DNA of 64,000 bases, from the NCBI GenBank assembly GCA_009691685.1, contig SIAU01000001.1, forward strand, positions 1 through 64,000, in the 5' to 3' direction. Source of the stretch: Opitutales bacterium. GTDB lineage: Bacteria; Verrucomicrobiota; Verrucomicrobiia; Opitutales; UBA953. The notes beneath the pieces are model-generated. The model saw only the letters and a program-made list of their open reading frames with translations, was not told where the DNA came from and did not search any database. Below are positions 36,663 through 46,258 of this stretch, piece after piece; positions within the stretch are counted from its first letter, which is position 1, and the number at the start of each line of letters is the position of its first letter. The translations under genes were made by a program, and so were the position numbers.

Positions 36663-37855
36663 GAGAGCTTAGGAGTTATAAAACCAGAAATCCATTCAAC
36701 AGGCGTGGATCCAGCCCGAGCGGAGAGAAGGGTGAAAAGTTCTTGGGCGTCGGACTGCGCCAATTGACGGACCGAAGAATCTTCGACACAGACCTTCAAT
36801 CTTTCAGCAAGCGACTCGGGTTCACATTCCGTCTGCAAATACTCGGGCCAGGCTTGACGCTTTAATAAAATATTCGCGATGCCCAGGTTATCAATTCTCC
36901 CAGCGATTAATCGACGTCCCACCCACCAAGTGAGCGGGTTAGCCCGATAAACCACCGCCCCAGGAATACCCGCTAATGCTACGGTTAATGACATCGTTCC
37001 AGAACTGACGAGTGCTGCACTCGCGGAGATATTTGTTTCACCGACAGGAAGTAAATCAATCCCCTTCGCCTGATTTCCATATTCCGCACAGAGTCGATAG
37101 AGTTCCGCATGCACTGCACCGCCGGTGTGTAAAACCACCGCTCTTTTCTTGGGATAGTTTTCCCTGAACAGCGCGAAAGCTTCAATCAACGCGGGAAATA
37201 TTTTCTTAACCGGCTTGGGGCGACTTCCAGGTAAAAGTAAAATGGGACCATCAGGGTCGTAAGATAAATTAGAATGATGAGCAGGCTCAGCAAAAGGATG
37301 TCCCACAAAGCGAGCATCTAATTTCGTATCCTTATAAACAGCGGGCTCAAAAGGAAAAATCGTTCCGAGCGCATCGAGGTCACGCGCCATCGAAAATCGA
37401 CGATTAGGTTTCCAGGCCCATAATTGGGGGCTTACGTACTGAATCACTTGGGTCTTACCTCCGCCCTTCACCGAAATCCCGGCCTCGCGTAATTCATTCG
37501 CAAATCTTAAATTCAGTCCAGGGTAGTCGACTAAAATGACCAAACCTGGCTTCCATACTTTCGTCCAATCTACCATCCGCGAAAAAAGTTTTTTGTAAAA
37601 AGGGTACGCCGCTAAAACTTCGACAATCCCTACGGCAGAAAATCCCGTCATATCAAAAAGTAATTGTGCGCCAGCCTCACGGAGACTTGGTCCACCAAAC
37701 GCCGCGATTTTTAACTGAGGATTTTTCGTTAAAAGCTCCTTCACGATTTTCGCAGCGTGCTGATCGCCGGAATGCTCTCCAGCCAAAATCAATACATCAA
37801 CCCCACCCGCTCGTGGACGCTCAAATTTTACTGGGATGGAGGGAAAATGACTCAT
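36659..37855 (-). CDS. lpxB: Lipid-A-disaccharide synthase
   Basis: LpxB joins UDP-diacylglucosamine and lipid X into the lipid A disaccharide at the inner-membrane face. The 398 residues show LILAGEHSGDQHAAKIVKEL, VGIVEVLAAYPFYKKL, the YVSPQLWAWKPNR motif, PLGSRPxE-like LLPGSRPKPVKKIFP, and GTMSLTVALAGIPGAVVYRA. Presence of this gene indicates a lipopolysaccharide-bearing diderm. It overlaps the upstream oxidoreductase and downstream epimerase genes by four bases each. Confidence 0.96.
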   Translation of the reverse strand: MSHFPSIPVKFERPRAGGVDVLILAGEHSGDQHAAKIVKELLTKNPQLKIAAFGGPSLREAGAQLLFDMTGFSAVGIVEVLAAYPFYKKLFSRMVDWTKVWKPGLVILVDYPGLNLRFANELREAGISVKGGGKTQVIQYVSPQLWAWKPNRRFSMARDLDALGTIFPFEPAVYKDTKLDARFVGHPFAEPAHHSNLSYDPDGPILLLPGSRPKPVKKIFPALIEAFALFRENYPKKRAVVLHTGGAVHAELYRLCAEYGNQAKGIDLLPVGETNISASAALVSSGTMSLTVALAGIPGAVVYRANPLTWWVGRRLIAGRIDNLGIANILLKRQAWPEYLQTECEPESLAERLKVCVEDSSVRQLAQSDAQELFTLLSARAGSTPVEWISGFITPKLS

Positions 37856-38796
37856 GCCCGCTGCATTCCCGCCCGAATCTGTTCCGTGATTTTAATCGCT
37901 ACATCTAAAGCATTACGTCCCAGCTCTCCGGAAACTTTCGGACTTTTTCTTTCGCGAACACAGCTCACGAATGAGTTTAATTCCACCGCGAGAGGCTCGG
38001 CCTTCTCAATCGGAATCTCTTCTTTAATGACTCCACCCGGCACGGTGGGATCAATGCGCACGGTGTGTCCCTTCTGCTCCATAAAATCAATCGAGAGATA
38101 ACTGCCATTTTGGAACACCCGAATCTCACGATTCTTCTTCAGCGAAACCCGACTGGCATTTAAATTAGCCACACAGCCGTTCTTGAAAAGTATTCGCGCG
38201 TTAGCGATGTCTTCGGTTTTGGTGACGACGGAGACGCCGACCGCATCAATCCGCTCCACCGGCGAATTGGCTAATTGTAAAACGATTCCAATATCGTGAA
38301 TCATTAAATCTAGCACTACACCTACTTCAGTACCACGTGGGGTGAATGGGGCTAATCGTTCGGCGGTGATGTAGCGTGGATTGGTAGCGGTTTTTTCCAA
38401 AGAGGACATCACGGGATTATAATGCTCAATATGACCCACTTGCACAATACGTTGAGACTCATGAGCCGCATTCAAAATCTGCGAAGCTTCTTCCAGGGTT
38501 ACACAGAGAGGCTTCTCAATGAGAAGGTGACATCCTTTTTTCAGGAGTGGAATAGCAACCTCGGCGTGTAAATTGGTCGGGACGACAACACTCACCGCAT
38601 CACACGCGGCCGCCATTTCATCTAACGATAAAAATCTTTTGCACTTGTGCTTGGCACAAATTTCTTGGGCCCGCTCATCGTTAGGCTCATAAATACCAGC
38701 GAGCTCCGCATCCGGTAAGGTGGAGTAAATACGGGCATGATGTTGACCGAGTGAACCGGTCCCCACTACCCCACAACGAATTCGCGCAGCAGCCAT
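37852..38796 (-). CDS. Gfo/Idh/MocA-family oxidoreductase next to lpxB (possible GnnA-like)
   Basis: The 314 residues have an N-terminal Rossmann domain (GVVGTGSLGQHHARIYS), the HLLIEKPLCVTLEEA segment with the catalytic-region Glu-Lys-Pro, and QVGHIEHYNPV. Residue GHIEHYNP is typical of members near lipid A genes in many diderms. In Acidithiobacillus and Leptospira such an enzyme (GnnA) oxidises UDP-GlcNAc at C3 for an amino-sugar lipid A. No gnnB-type aminotransferase is next to it, so a GnnA role is only a hypothesis. It is upstream of and overlaps lpxB. Confidence 0.85.
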   Translation of the reverse strand: MAAARIRCGVVGTGSLGQHHARIYSTLPDAELAGIYEPNDERAQEICAKHKCKRFLSLDEMAAACDAVSVVVPTNLHAEVAIPLLKKGCHLLIEKPLCVTLEEASQILNAAHESQRIVQVGHIEHYNPVMSSLEKTATNPRYITAERLAPFTPRGTEVGVVLDLMIHDIGIVLQLANSPVERIDAVGVSVVTKTEDIANARILFKNGCVANLNASRVSLKKNREIRVFQNGSYLSIDFMEQKGHTVRIDPTVPGGVIKEEIPIEKAEPLAVELNSFVSCVRERKSPKVSGELGRNALDVAIKITEQIRAGMQRA

Positions 38797-38827
38797 AAGG
38801 CGAAGATTTACGGACTACGGCCAACCT

Positions 38828-41428
38828 TCAATCCGAAAACCCACCGACTTTAGATTCAAAGGCCACATGAGCATCTTTCAGTGTCACTTTGACCGATGAG
38901 CCATCCAAAATCTGCCCCGCTAAAATTTCTTTAGCCAGTGGGGTTTCAATTTCACGTTGGATAAATCGCCGTAACGGGCGAGCCCCATACACGGGATCCA
39001 ATCCACGATCAGCTAACCATTGCAGAACCTTTTTATCCAAGACTAATCGAATCCGTTTCGCTGCTAAACGAGCGTTGAGATCCTTAATTAACAATCCCGC
39101 AATGGCGGCGACCTCTTCAATACCTAACGAATGGAAGAGGACGACGTCATCGACGCGATTAAGAAATTCGGGGCGGAAGTGCTGACGCAAGTCAGTCATC
39201 ACCGACTCCCTCACATTCTCTGACATTTCGCCCATCCCGGCCGAAGCCGCGATGTGACGACTGCCAATATTCGAAGTCATAATAAAAATTGCATTTCGAC
39301 AATCGACCGTGCGGCCTTGCGAGTCCGTCAAGCGGCCATCATCTAAAACCTGTAATAAAATATTGAATACATCAGGGTGCGCTTTTTCAACTTCATCGAG
39401 TAAGACAACGCAGTAAGGGTGACGACGAATCGCTTCCGTGAGTTGTCCTCCATCTTCGTGACCCACATAACCGGGAGGTGCTCCCACTAAACGAGATACC
39501 GCATGCTTCTCCATGTACTCCGACATATCGATGCGAATCATCGACTTTTCGTTGTCGAAGAGTTCGACCGCTAAGGCCTTAGCTAATTCTGTTTTACCCA
39601 CACCCGTGGGCCCAAGAAATATGAATGATCCCACGGGGCGGCGCGGGTCTTGCACACCCGCACGTGAACGTTGCACCGCATCTGCGACCGCTAAAACAGC
39701 TTCTTTTTGTCCAACGACCCGCTCTTGAAGATGGGCAGTGAGTTGCAAAAGTTTCTCGCGTTCGGAGGCCAGTAGTCGAGTGATTGGTACGCCCGTCCAC
39801 CGCGCTACGACTTCAGCAATTTCTTCTGGCGTTACAACTTCCCTAAACAGACCCGTGCCGGTTTTGGCAGACTGCTCAAGCGTCGCGACATCTTTTTCTA
39901 ATTGAGGAATACGGCCGTGGCGGAGTGCCGCCATCGTATTAAGATCATTTTTTCTTTCTGCATCAGTCATCTCACGACGGGCAATATCCAGTTGTTCGCG
40001 AGCGGCCCGTACCTTGGTCACTGCAGCTTTATCGGACTCCCAGCGATTACGCATCAGCCGTTGAGACTCACCCGCTTCAGCTAATTCTTTTTTCAGTCCA
40101 CCTAAGCGAGCTTTTGAGGCGTCGTCTTTTTCATTTTTTAGCGCCGATTCTTCAACCTCTAGTCTTAAGACATTTCGATTTATAACATCTAATTCAGCGG
40201 GTACGCTGTCGATTTCCGTACGAATCTGGGCACAGGCTTCATCAACTAAATCAATCGCTTTATCCGGTAAAAATCGCGATGTAATGTAGCGATCGGATAA
40301 GACGGCCGCTTCGACCAAAGCAGCGTCTTCGATTTTCACACCGTGGTGAACTTCAAAGCGTTCTTTTAATCCACGTAAAATTGAAACCGTATCGGGCACA
40401 CTCGGAGGCTCGACCATGACTTGTTGGAAGCGACGTTCCAGAGCCGCATCTTTTTCCACGTGCTGACGAAACTCATCCAGCGTCGTCGCTCCGATACAGT
40501 GCAATTCTCCGCGAGCCAACATCGGCTTAAGCAAGTTCGCCGCATCCATCGCACCATCCGCTTTTCCGGCGCCTACTAACGTATGCATTTCGTCGATAAA
40601 AAGAAGAATGCCTCCTTCGGCTGATTTCACTTCTGCTAAAACAGCTTTGAGGCGCTCTTCAAATTCACCGCGATATTTAGCACCCGCCAGAAGCGATCCC
40701 ATGTCTAAAGAAAATATCACTTTGTTTTTTAAGCCCTCGGGGACATCGCCACTAATAATACGTTGAGCCAGGCCTTCGACCACGGCGGTTTTACCGACGC
40801 CAGGTTCACCAATTAAAACGGGATTATTTTTGGTGCGACGAGAAAGAATGCGGATGACGCGACGGATTTCTTCATCTCGACCAATGACGGGATCCATTTT
40901 GCCTGAACTGGCCCGTTCGGTTAGATTAATACCGTATTTACAGAGTGCTTCGTAGGTGGCTTCGGGATTCGCGGTGGTCACGCGCTGCGATCCACGGACG
41001 GCTTTTAGAGCAGTCATGATGGCAGCTTTGCCAAAATTAATTTCTTTGAAAATCGGACTCAAAGATGATGATTCGGCCAAAGCCAACAGGACGTGTTCAG
41101 CGGAAACATAATCATCTTTCATCGTCGCAGCCTCTTCTTTGGCTTTTAATAAAACCGATTGGGATTCCGTAGATAATCCAGGCTGAGCATTGGGCTGAGC
41201 CAATTTGGGCTGACGGGCTAAAATCCCAGCCAAGGCCGAGAGGATGGTCTTTTCTTCTTTATTGGCGCGACGTAAGAGAGCCGAGACAACCCCACCCTCT
41301 TGAGCCATGAGACTAAAAAGGATGTGGGCGGGTTCGATGGCAGCGTGTCGACGTTGGACGACATCACTCTGTGAGAGTTGTAAAGCTTCCGTAGTTTTAT
41401 CCGTCAAATTTCCGTAGGGTGTGCTCAT
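38828..41428 (-). CDS. clpB: ATP-dependent chaperone ClpB
   Basis: ClpB disaggregates proteins together with DnaK. The 866 residues from the ATG at 41428 follow the family order: N-domain repeats, first AAA+ ([31 protein letters not shown]), the middle coiled coil rich in Lys, Glu and Arg (about 400-520), second AAA+ ([31 protein letters not shown]) and the C-terminal domain with [21 protein letters not shown] Met six residues upstream, at 41446, is less likely. The following oxidoreductase gene starts 31 bases downstream. The upstream region holds two inverted repeats that might be heat-shock control sites. Confidence 0.97.
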   Translation of the reverse strand: MSTPYGNLTDKTTEALQLSQSDVVQRRHAAIEPAHILFSLMAQEGGVVSALLRRANKEEKTILSALAGILARQPKLAQPNAQPGLSTESQSVLLKAKEEAATMKDDYVSAEHVLLALAESSSLSPIFKEINFGKAAIMTALKAVRGSQRVTTANPEATYEALCKYGINLTERASSGKMDPVIGRDEEIRRVIRILSRRTKNNPVLIGEPGVGKTAVVEGLAQRIISGDVPEGLKNKVIFSLDMGSLLAGAKYRGEFEERLKAVLAEVKSAEGGILLFIDEMHTLVGAGKADGAMDAANLLKPMLARGELHCIGATTLDEFRQHVEKDAALERRFQQVMVEPPSVPDTVSILRGLKERFEVHHGVKIEDAALVEAAVLSDRYITSRFLPDKAIDLVDEACAQIRTEIDSVPAELDVINRNVLRLEVEESALKNEKDDASKARLGGLKKELAEAGESQRLMRNRWESDKAAVTKVRAAREQLDIARREMTDAERKNDLNTMAALRHGRIPQLEKDVATLEQSAKTGTGLFREVVTPEEIAEVVARWTGVPITRLLASEREKLLQLTAHLQERVVGQKEAVLAVADAVQRSRAGVQDPRRPVGSFIFLGPTGVGKTELAKALAVELFDNEKSMIRIDMSEYMEKHAVSRLVGAPPGYVGHEDGGQLTEAIRRHPYCVVLLDEVEKAHPDVFNILLQVLDDGRLTDSQGRTVDCRNAIFIMTSNIGSRHIAASAGMGEMSENVRESVMTDLRQHFRPEFLNRVDDVVLFHSLGIEEVAAIAGLLIKDLNARLAAKRIRLVLDKKVLQWLADRGLDPVYGARPLRRFIQREIETPLAKEILAGQILDGSSVKVTLKDAHVAFESKVGGFSD

Positions 41429-41460
41429 ATAAATAAAACTATGCACTAATTAGACCAATC

Positions 41461-41475
41461 AACTGACTATCAGTT
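41461..41475. promoter_or_regulatory. Inverted repeat upstream of clpB (AACTGA-N3-TCAGTT)
   Basis: A perfect six-base dyad with a three-base spacer lies about 33 bases before the clpB start. It does not match the CIRCE sequence. A regulatory function is a guess. Confidence 0.3.
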
Positions 41476-41537
41476 TGTCCTTAATTTTTTGGGTGTAAAC
41501 GCATATAATTGATTAATTAAGAATCCGCTGTGTCAAA

Positions 41538-41562
41538 CGAGGGTGACAGCCCGTCACCCTCG
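41538..41562. promoter_or_regulatory. Ten-base-pair dyad in the clpB/SirB1 divergent region
   Basis: CGAGGGTGAC pairs with GTCACCCTCG around loop AGCCC. No T run follows on either strand and both flanking genes point away, so it is not a terminator. It may be an operator or an mRNA leader hairpin of the plus-strand gene. Confidence 0.4.
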
Positions 41563-41634
41563 TGACGAGTTGTCGCAAACCTGCCCAAGAGTCGTGTATT
41601 GCGAAATCGCTCACGCTTTGATACATTAAATCGA

Positions 41635-42471
41635 ATGAAGCCGACGAAGCAACTTGCTGTCCTTGAAAGGTTGCTCGACGACCCTTCACCCGTGGTGCGT
41701 GAAGCGGTGATTAATGAAATTAAAGCCGCGGGCGATGAAGGGTTACTCTGGCTCGAAGTTCTTACTAAAAATAAAAATTTAGCGAGTCACGCCAAGTCAC
41801 TCCTCTCCAATTTACGTACATCGGAATTAGCTACGCGTAACTTCATCGAACATATTAAAGGCGGCATCCAAGATCTAGAAGAAGCCTGTTTACTTTTCGA
41901 ACGCGTTATTCACCCCACCCTGGCCGACAAAGCTTACGACGAGGAACTGGATCATTTGGCCGACCGGACTAGACAACTCATTACCGAGCCCGTCACGGTG
42001 CAGGATAAGTGTCGCATACTCTGTCGTGTGATTTTCGGAGAAGAAGGCTATCGCGGTGCCCAAGAATCTTTCTCTAAGCCCGACTCATCACTTCTTTCGA
42101 CCGTCATTAAATCGCACCGCGGTATTCCGATTTCACTTTGTCTCATCTTCTTACTCGTCGCCCAGCGCCTCGGTCTCCCCGTCCAACCGGTTGGCCTACC
42201 TGGACGATTCATGGTCGGCATTTTTAAAAATAATAATCCTGTTTTTATCGATTGCTATGAAGGCGGAACCTTTCGAACTCGTTCGGAAATTCAGTTAATG
42301 TTGCTCAATAATCATCTGCCCGCCGACGATGCCTTCTTGAAGCCCATTAGCGCCGAACAAACGATTGCTCGCTGTTGTCGAAACCTAGTCTCACAGTTTG
42401 AGGCCAACGGGGATGATAAAAACAGTCGTCTCTTCCTGAGCTTTGTAAATATTATCGAAAGTCGCACTTAA
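41635..42471 (+). CDS. SirB1-like transglutaminase-core protein
   Basis: The 278 residues carry the SirB1 family pattern: a helical N-terminal part (about 1-75), then EEGYRGAQESFSKPDSSLL and the transglutaminase-like core RGIPISLCLIFLLVAQRLGL, followed by VQPVGLPGRFMV and VFIDCYEGGTF with the conserved His/Asp neighbourhood replaced in part by Gly/Arg. The Cys in SLCLIFL is the expected catalytic position. The function of these proteins is poorly known. I used the ATG at 41635; a TTG at 41599 would add 12 unsupported residues. It lies 10 bases before aroE. Confidence 0.85.
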   Translation: MKPTKQLAVLERLLDDPSPVVREAVINEIKAAGDEGLLWLEVLTKNKNLASHAKSLLSNLRTSELATRNFIEHIKGGIQDLEEACLLFERVIHPTLADKAYDEELDHLADRTRQLITEPVTVQDKCRILCRVIFGEEGYRGAQESFSKPDSSLLSTVIKSHRGIPISLCLIFLLVAQRLGLPVQPVGLPGRFMVGIFKNNNPVFIDCYEGGTFRTRSEIQLMLLNNHLPADDAFLKPISAEQTIARCCRNLVSQFEANGDDKNSRLFLSFVNIIESRT

Positions 42472-42480
42472 TTTATCCAC

Positions 42481-43359
42481 GTGGAAAATAGCATTACATT
42501 AAAAGAAATTTTGAGCAGGGACTTTCCACATCCCTGCTTAGCGGTGCTCGGCGATCCCATCAGCCATTCGCTGAGTCCAGCGATGCACCATGCCGCACTC
42601 CAAGCGCTGGCCCCCCATCATCCTCAACTCTCACTAGTTAAATATTTAAGACTGCATATTAAATCTGAAGAACTCGCTCAAGCACTCACAGTGCTGCGGT
42701 CGAAAAATTTTATCGGACTCAACTTAACTGTTCCGCATAAAATTGCGGCGTTGGGTTTAGTGAAGAGCTTATCACCCGAAGCCAAAAAAGCTGAATCGGT
42801 TAACACCTTAGTGCCCACGCCAGACGGCTGGGCTGGACATACCACTGATGGACAAGGTTTTCTCGAAGCGCTGAAGGAATACTCTGGCAGTGGCGTAGAA
42901 AAAAAAGAAGTCATGATTCTTGGAGCCGGTGGAGCGTCCCGCGCGATTGCAGCGGCGTGTGTTCAGGCTAACTGTCGTAGCTTGACGATTGCCAACCGCG
43001 ATATCACCAAAGCTGAAAACTTAGTTAAGGCTTTAAACGACCCCAGAGTTTCTGCGGTTGGCCTAAAAGAAATCGGCACCATTCAATCAGGTACGATTAT
43101 CGTAAACTGCACCACCCTGGGTCTTAAGCCCGACGATGAATTACCTTTAGCCGAATCATTTTTAAAGAATGCCGGATTTATTTTTGATACTACTTACGGT
43201 GCTCATAAAACATCCTTAATCAAAACAGCCAATAAACTGGGGGTTAAATCTTGTGATGGCCGATCGATGCTACGCTGGCAGGGCGCACTCGCGTTTAAAC
43301 TTTGGACGGGTATTACTCCGCCCCACGAACCCATGCGCATTGCGCTCGGAGAAAAATAA
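42481..43359 (+). CDS. aroE: Shikimate dehydrogenase
   Basis: AroE reduces 3-dehydroshikimate with NADPH in aromatic amino acid synthesis. The 292 residues include the substrate site GDPISHSLSPAMHHAAL, the catalytic lysine in NLTVPHKIAALG, TDGQGFLEAL with the paired Asp, and the nucleotide motif LGAGGASRAIAAACV. The start is GTG at 42481, ten bases after the preceding stop; the in-frame N-terminal segment MENSITLKEIL is extra to the usual start. The stop is one base before the ATG of the prepilin peptidase gene. Confidence 0.96.
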   Translation: MENSITLKEILSRDFPHPCLAVLGDPISHSLSPAMHHAALQALAPHHPQLSLVKYLRLHIKSEELAQALTVLRSKNFIGLNLTVPHKIAALGLVKSLSPEAKKAESVNTLVPTPDGWAGHTTDGQGFLEALKEYSGSGVEKKEVMILGAGGASRAIAAACVQANCRSLTIANRDITKAENLVKALNDPRVSAVGLKEIGTIQSGTIIVNCTTLGLKPDDELPLAESFLKNAGFIFDTTYGAHKTSLIKTANKLGVKSCDGRSMLRWQGALAFKLWTGITPPHEPMRIALGEK

Positions 43360-43360
43360 T

Positions 43361-44215
43361 ATGAACCTCATTGATTTCCAAATTTTTATGGCCCTCCATC
43401 CGAACATCACTGCCGTTTTTATCGGAGCCATCGGCGCCTGTGTCGGAAGTTTTTTAAATGTCTGCATTCATCGTCTGCCCAAAGGTGAATCGATTATCAG
43501 TCCACCCTCGCATTGTGCCTGCGGACAAAGAATACCTGTCTGGTTTAATGTACCATTGTTCGGTTGGCTGCTGCTCCGAGGTTGGGCCAAATGCTGCGGA
43601 GCAACGATTTCAGTACAGTATCCTCTCGTTGAATTAATCACCGCCCTACTTTTTGTAACGGCTTTTCTGATTCTTTCTCCAGTAAAAGCCGCCATCGGTT
43701 GCGTCTTTCTTTCTCTGTTAATTATTTTAGCGGGATGCGACATGCAGGACATGCTTGTGCCCGACGCGCCTAATTTTTTATTAGTGGGACTCGGACTATT
43801 CTTTTCCGTTGTCGCTCCATCACTCCACGGCGAAACTACTTCCGGACTTGAAATCATAAATCGGATAAATTCGGTGACCGACTCACTCGTCGGGATTGCG
43901 GTCGGCACGGCACTCGTTTGGTGGATTCGAACCATCGCCAGCGTTATCATGGGTCAAGAGGCCATGGGAGAAGCAGACATCATTCTCTGTGCTGGTGTGG
44001 GTGCCTTCTGCGGATGGGAAGGCGCACTATTTTGTTTGTTCGGTGGATCAGTCATCGGCGTTATCATTAAATTGCCGTCTGTTTTAGCCCTCTTTGGGCC
44101 CAAAAAAGAGTCCGAAAGCGTCCCATTTGTGCCGAGTATGGCTATTGCGGCAGCACTTTGGTTCTTTCGGGGTCCTGAATTAATCACCGCTTGGCATTTG
44201 TGGGTAAATTCTTGA
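43361..44215 (+). CDS. Prepilin peptidase (A24 family) with altered cysteine spacing
   Basis: This inner-membrane aspartic peptidase cleaves and N-methylates prepilins. The 284 residues begin with the GACVGSFLNVCIHRLPKGES region and contain the two catalytic aspartates in GCDMQDMLVPD (near residue 127) and in the later MGEADIILCAGVGAF. About seven hydrophobic helices follow. The cytoplasmic zinc-like motif is HCACGQRIP and AKCCGATIS, so the usual CxxC pairs are CxC and CC here. The ATG at 43361 is preferred over a start within aroE. Its substrates would be exported by the GspE/PilB system at the left edge or elsewhere. Confidence 0.9.
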   Translation: MNLIDFQIFMALHPNITAVFIGAIGACVGSFLNVCIHRLPKGESIISPPSHCACGQRIPVWFNVPLFGWLLLRGWAKCCGATISVQYPLVELITALLFVTAFLILSPVKAAIGCVFLSLLIILAGCDMQDMLVPDAPNFLLVGLGLFFSVVAPSLHGETTSGLEIINRINSVTDSLVGIAVGTALVWWIRTIASVIMGQEAMGEADIILCAGVGAFCGWEGALFCLFGGSVIGVIIKLPSVLALFGPKKESESVPFVPSMAIAAALWFFRGPELITAWHLWVNS

Positions 44216-44267
44216 GGTTTCTGGCTTGTCTACCCGCCCAAGGTTACCCCAAATAAGACACACCCCT

Positions 44268-44531
44268 ATGAAGCAAATCGCTCTTTTAACTCTCGTCGCC
44301 TCTGCCGCTATGGTTGGTTGCAGTAGCTATGATACTCCTAACCACGGAAAAAACGTGTCCATGGAACCCGCTCATAATTTCCTCGGCATTGTTAAAGTAG
44401 AACCCGGCTCGTACTCAGCCATCCATAGTTCTACCGTTCGTTTAAAAACGGATGACTTCTACTCTCGTCGGGCCAATTCGGGCGACCGCGTCACACTTCT
44501 TTGGGGTGCCATCACCCTGACCGATTACTAA
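44268..44531 (+). CDS. Small lipoprotein of unknown function
   Basis: The 87 residues start with a lipoprotein signal peptide (MKQIALLTLVASAAMVGC), with the lipobox MVGC giving an acylated Cys18 followed by SSYD. The mature part is short and polar, ending in VTLLWGAITLTDY. The Ser after Cys suggests outer-membrane sorting in E. coli terms. Function is unrecognised. It is followed by a terminator and has no Shine-Dalgarno. Confidence 0.8.
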   Translation: MKQIALLTLVASAAMVGCSSYDTPNHGKNVSMEPAHNFLGIVKVEPGSYSAIHSSTVRLKTDDFYSRRANSGDRVTLLWGAITLTDY

Positions 44532-44553
44532 ATCGGCAAAGTGTCCTCTTGCA

Positions 44554-44578
44554 GAAGCCCCGATTTCGGGGCTTCTTC
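44554..44578 (+). terminator. Terminator after the small lipoprotein
   Basis: GAAGCCCCG pairs with CGGGGCTTC around loop ATTT. The T tract is short (TTC), so it may be leaky toward the next gene at 44591. Confidence 0.75.
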
Positions 44579-44590
44579 ATTGATAGGAAA

Positions 44591-46258
44591 ATGAACGACC
44601 CGAGCAGCAATGTCGCCAGACACCTTCGCCATGCCGCGCTGAACAACCCCCAGGCGATTGCGACGCTATCACCTCTCTCCGTTAACGAAGATGGCCGAGT
44701 GATTCACGACTGGTGTTCGTTTTTAAAACTCGATCAAGAAAGCGATGCAGCGGCACGAATTTTTCACGCGGAAGGTATCACCGCAGGCACCCGCACGTTA
44801 CTCGCCGTGCGCCCAGGACATGACCTTATCGTGTGCATGTTTGGACTTCTAAAATTGGGAGCCATTCCCATCGCTATCGATCCCGGTATGGGCTGGAAAA
44901 AAATGTTACCGTGCATCGAGAACACCACTCCCACCGCACTCGTTGCGCAGTCTAAACCTTTTTATTTAAGCTATCTTCCATTCAAAGCATTTAAGTCACT
45001 CCACTGCCGCATTAAAGTGGGCGGACGTTCCTGGAATAAATTACTGAGCGACTGTTCAACCTCCACGGTCCGAACCCTCGAACCAGTCACCGCCTCCAGC
45101 CTCGCCGCGATTGTTTTTACTTCTGGTTCAACGGGAACACCTAAAGGTGTGCGTTACACGCATGGCATGTTCGATGCACAAATTTCCCTGATTCGTAAAA
45201 CCTATCAAATTCAACCCGGTGAAGTCGATATGGCGATGCTTCCCGTGTTTGGATTATTTAATCCTGCTCTCGGCGTCACCACCGTCACCCCACTGCTCGA
45301 TCCCTCTCGTCCGGCCGATGCTAATCCCGCACTGCTTGTCTCCGCATTGCTCTCCGAAAAAGTAACTTCATCGTTCGGATCGCCCGCCATTTGGGGAAAA
45401 ATCTCCCAGTACTGCGAAACCCAAAAAATTAGCCTGCCATTATTAAAACGACTTTTAATTGCCGGTGCACCGGTGCCGATTCCGCTCTTAAAACAACTGA
45501 AAAAAATCGCGCCGCATTGCCAAATTCACACTCCCTACGGCGCCACCGAATGCCTGCCGGTGTCGAGCATCGAGTCGAACGAAATTCTTAACGAAACTTT
45601 TGCCGAAACATTACGCGGACAAGGAACCTGCGTCGGCAAACCCGTGGCGTCGGTAAAAGTTAAAATTATACAAGAGACGAGCGACGTCATTCGGAATCTT
45701 AGCGATGCTACCGTTTACGCGCCTAATACAATCGGAGAAATCATGGTCACTGGGCCGAGCGTCACGCATGCCTACGATCATAATCCTGAAGCCACGTTGC
45801 GGACAAAAATAAACGGTGAGGCCGAGCTCTGGCATCGCATGGGTGATTTAGGAAGATTGGATTACGACGGACGACTCTGGTTCCATGGTCGCTGCATCGA
45901 AAAAGTAATCACCGCGAAAAGTATTCTGACCACTGAATCGGTTGAGCCTGCATTCCAACAACATCGTGACGTGGCGCGTTGCGCTCTCATTGGCATTGGC
46001 AATGCCTCTAATCAAATCCCGGTTTTAGTCGTCGAACCCAAGCCCGATTGTTTTCCTGAGTCTCGTGGTGAAATCATAAAATTCACCGAAAGCCTCCGGG
46101 AAATCACTCGCCTACATCCCATCGCCAAACAGGTTAAAAGAATCGTGTTTCAAGAAAAACTTCCGGTCGACGTCAGACATAACGCCAAGATTCATCGACT
46201 ACAACTGACCCGTGAATGGAATCAAAAACTTCGCCGGGAAATCAAAAAACTTTCATGA
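44591..46258 (+). CDS. oleC: OleC-like AMP-dependent ligase (beta-lactone synthetase family)
   Basis: OleC activates a beta-hydroxy acid with ATP to form a beta-lactone in long-chain olefin synthesis. The 556 residues equal the length of known OleC proteins. The P-loop-like motif VFTSGSTGTPKGVRYTHGMF and the TPYGATECLPVSSIE segment are characteristic of the family, and WHRMGDLGRLDYDGRLWFHG is motif A8. It overlaps the next gene, an OleD-like dehydrogenase, by four bases. OleA and OleB are not seen nearby, so the pathway in this organism is incomplete here or has a different substrate. Confidence 0.85.
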   Translation: MNDPSSNVARHLRHAALNNPQAIATLSPLSVNEDGRVIHDWCSFLKLDQESDAAARIFHAEGITAGTRTLLAVRPGHDLIVCMFGLLKLGAIPIAIDPGMGWKKMLPCIENTTPTALVAQSKPFYLSYLPFKAFKSLHCRIKVGGRSWNKLLSDCSTSTVRTLEPVTASSLAAIVFTSGSTGTPKGVRYTHGMFDAQISLIRKTYQIQPGEVDMAMLPVFGLFNPALGVTTVTPLLDPSRPADANPALLVSALLSEKVTSSFGSPAIWGKISQYCETQKISLPLLKRLLIAGAPVPIPLLKQLKKIAPHCQIHTPYGATECLPVSSIESNEILNETFAETLRGQGTCVGKPVASVKVKIIQETSDVIRNLSDATVYAPNTIGEIMVTGPSVTHAYDHNPEATLRTKINGEAELWHRMGDLGRLDYDGRLWFHGRCIEKVITAKSILTTESVEPAFQQHRDVARCALIGIGNASNQIPVLVVEPKPDCFPESRGEIIKFTESLREITRLHPIAKQVKRIVFQEKLPVDVRHNAKIHRLQLTREWNQKLRREIKKLS

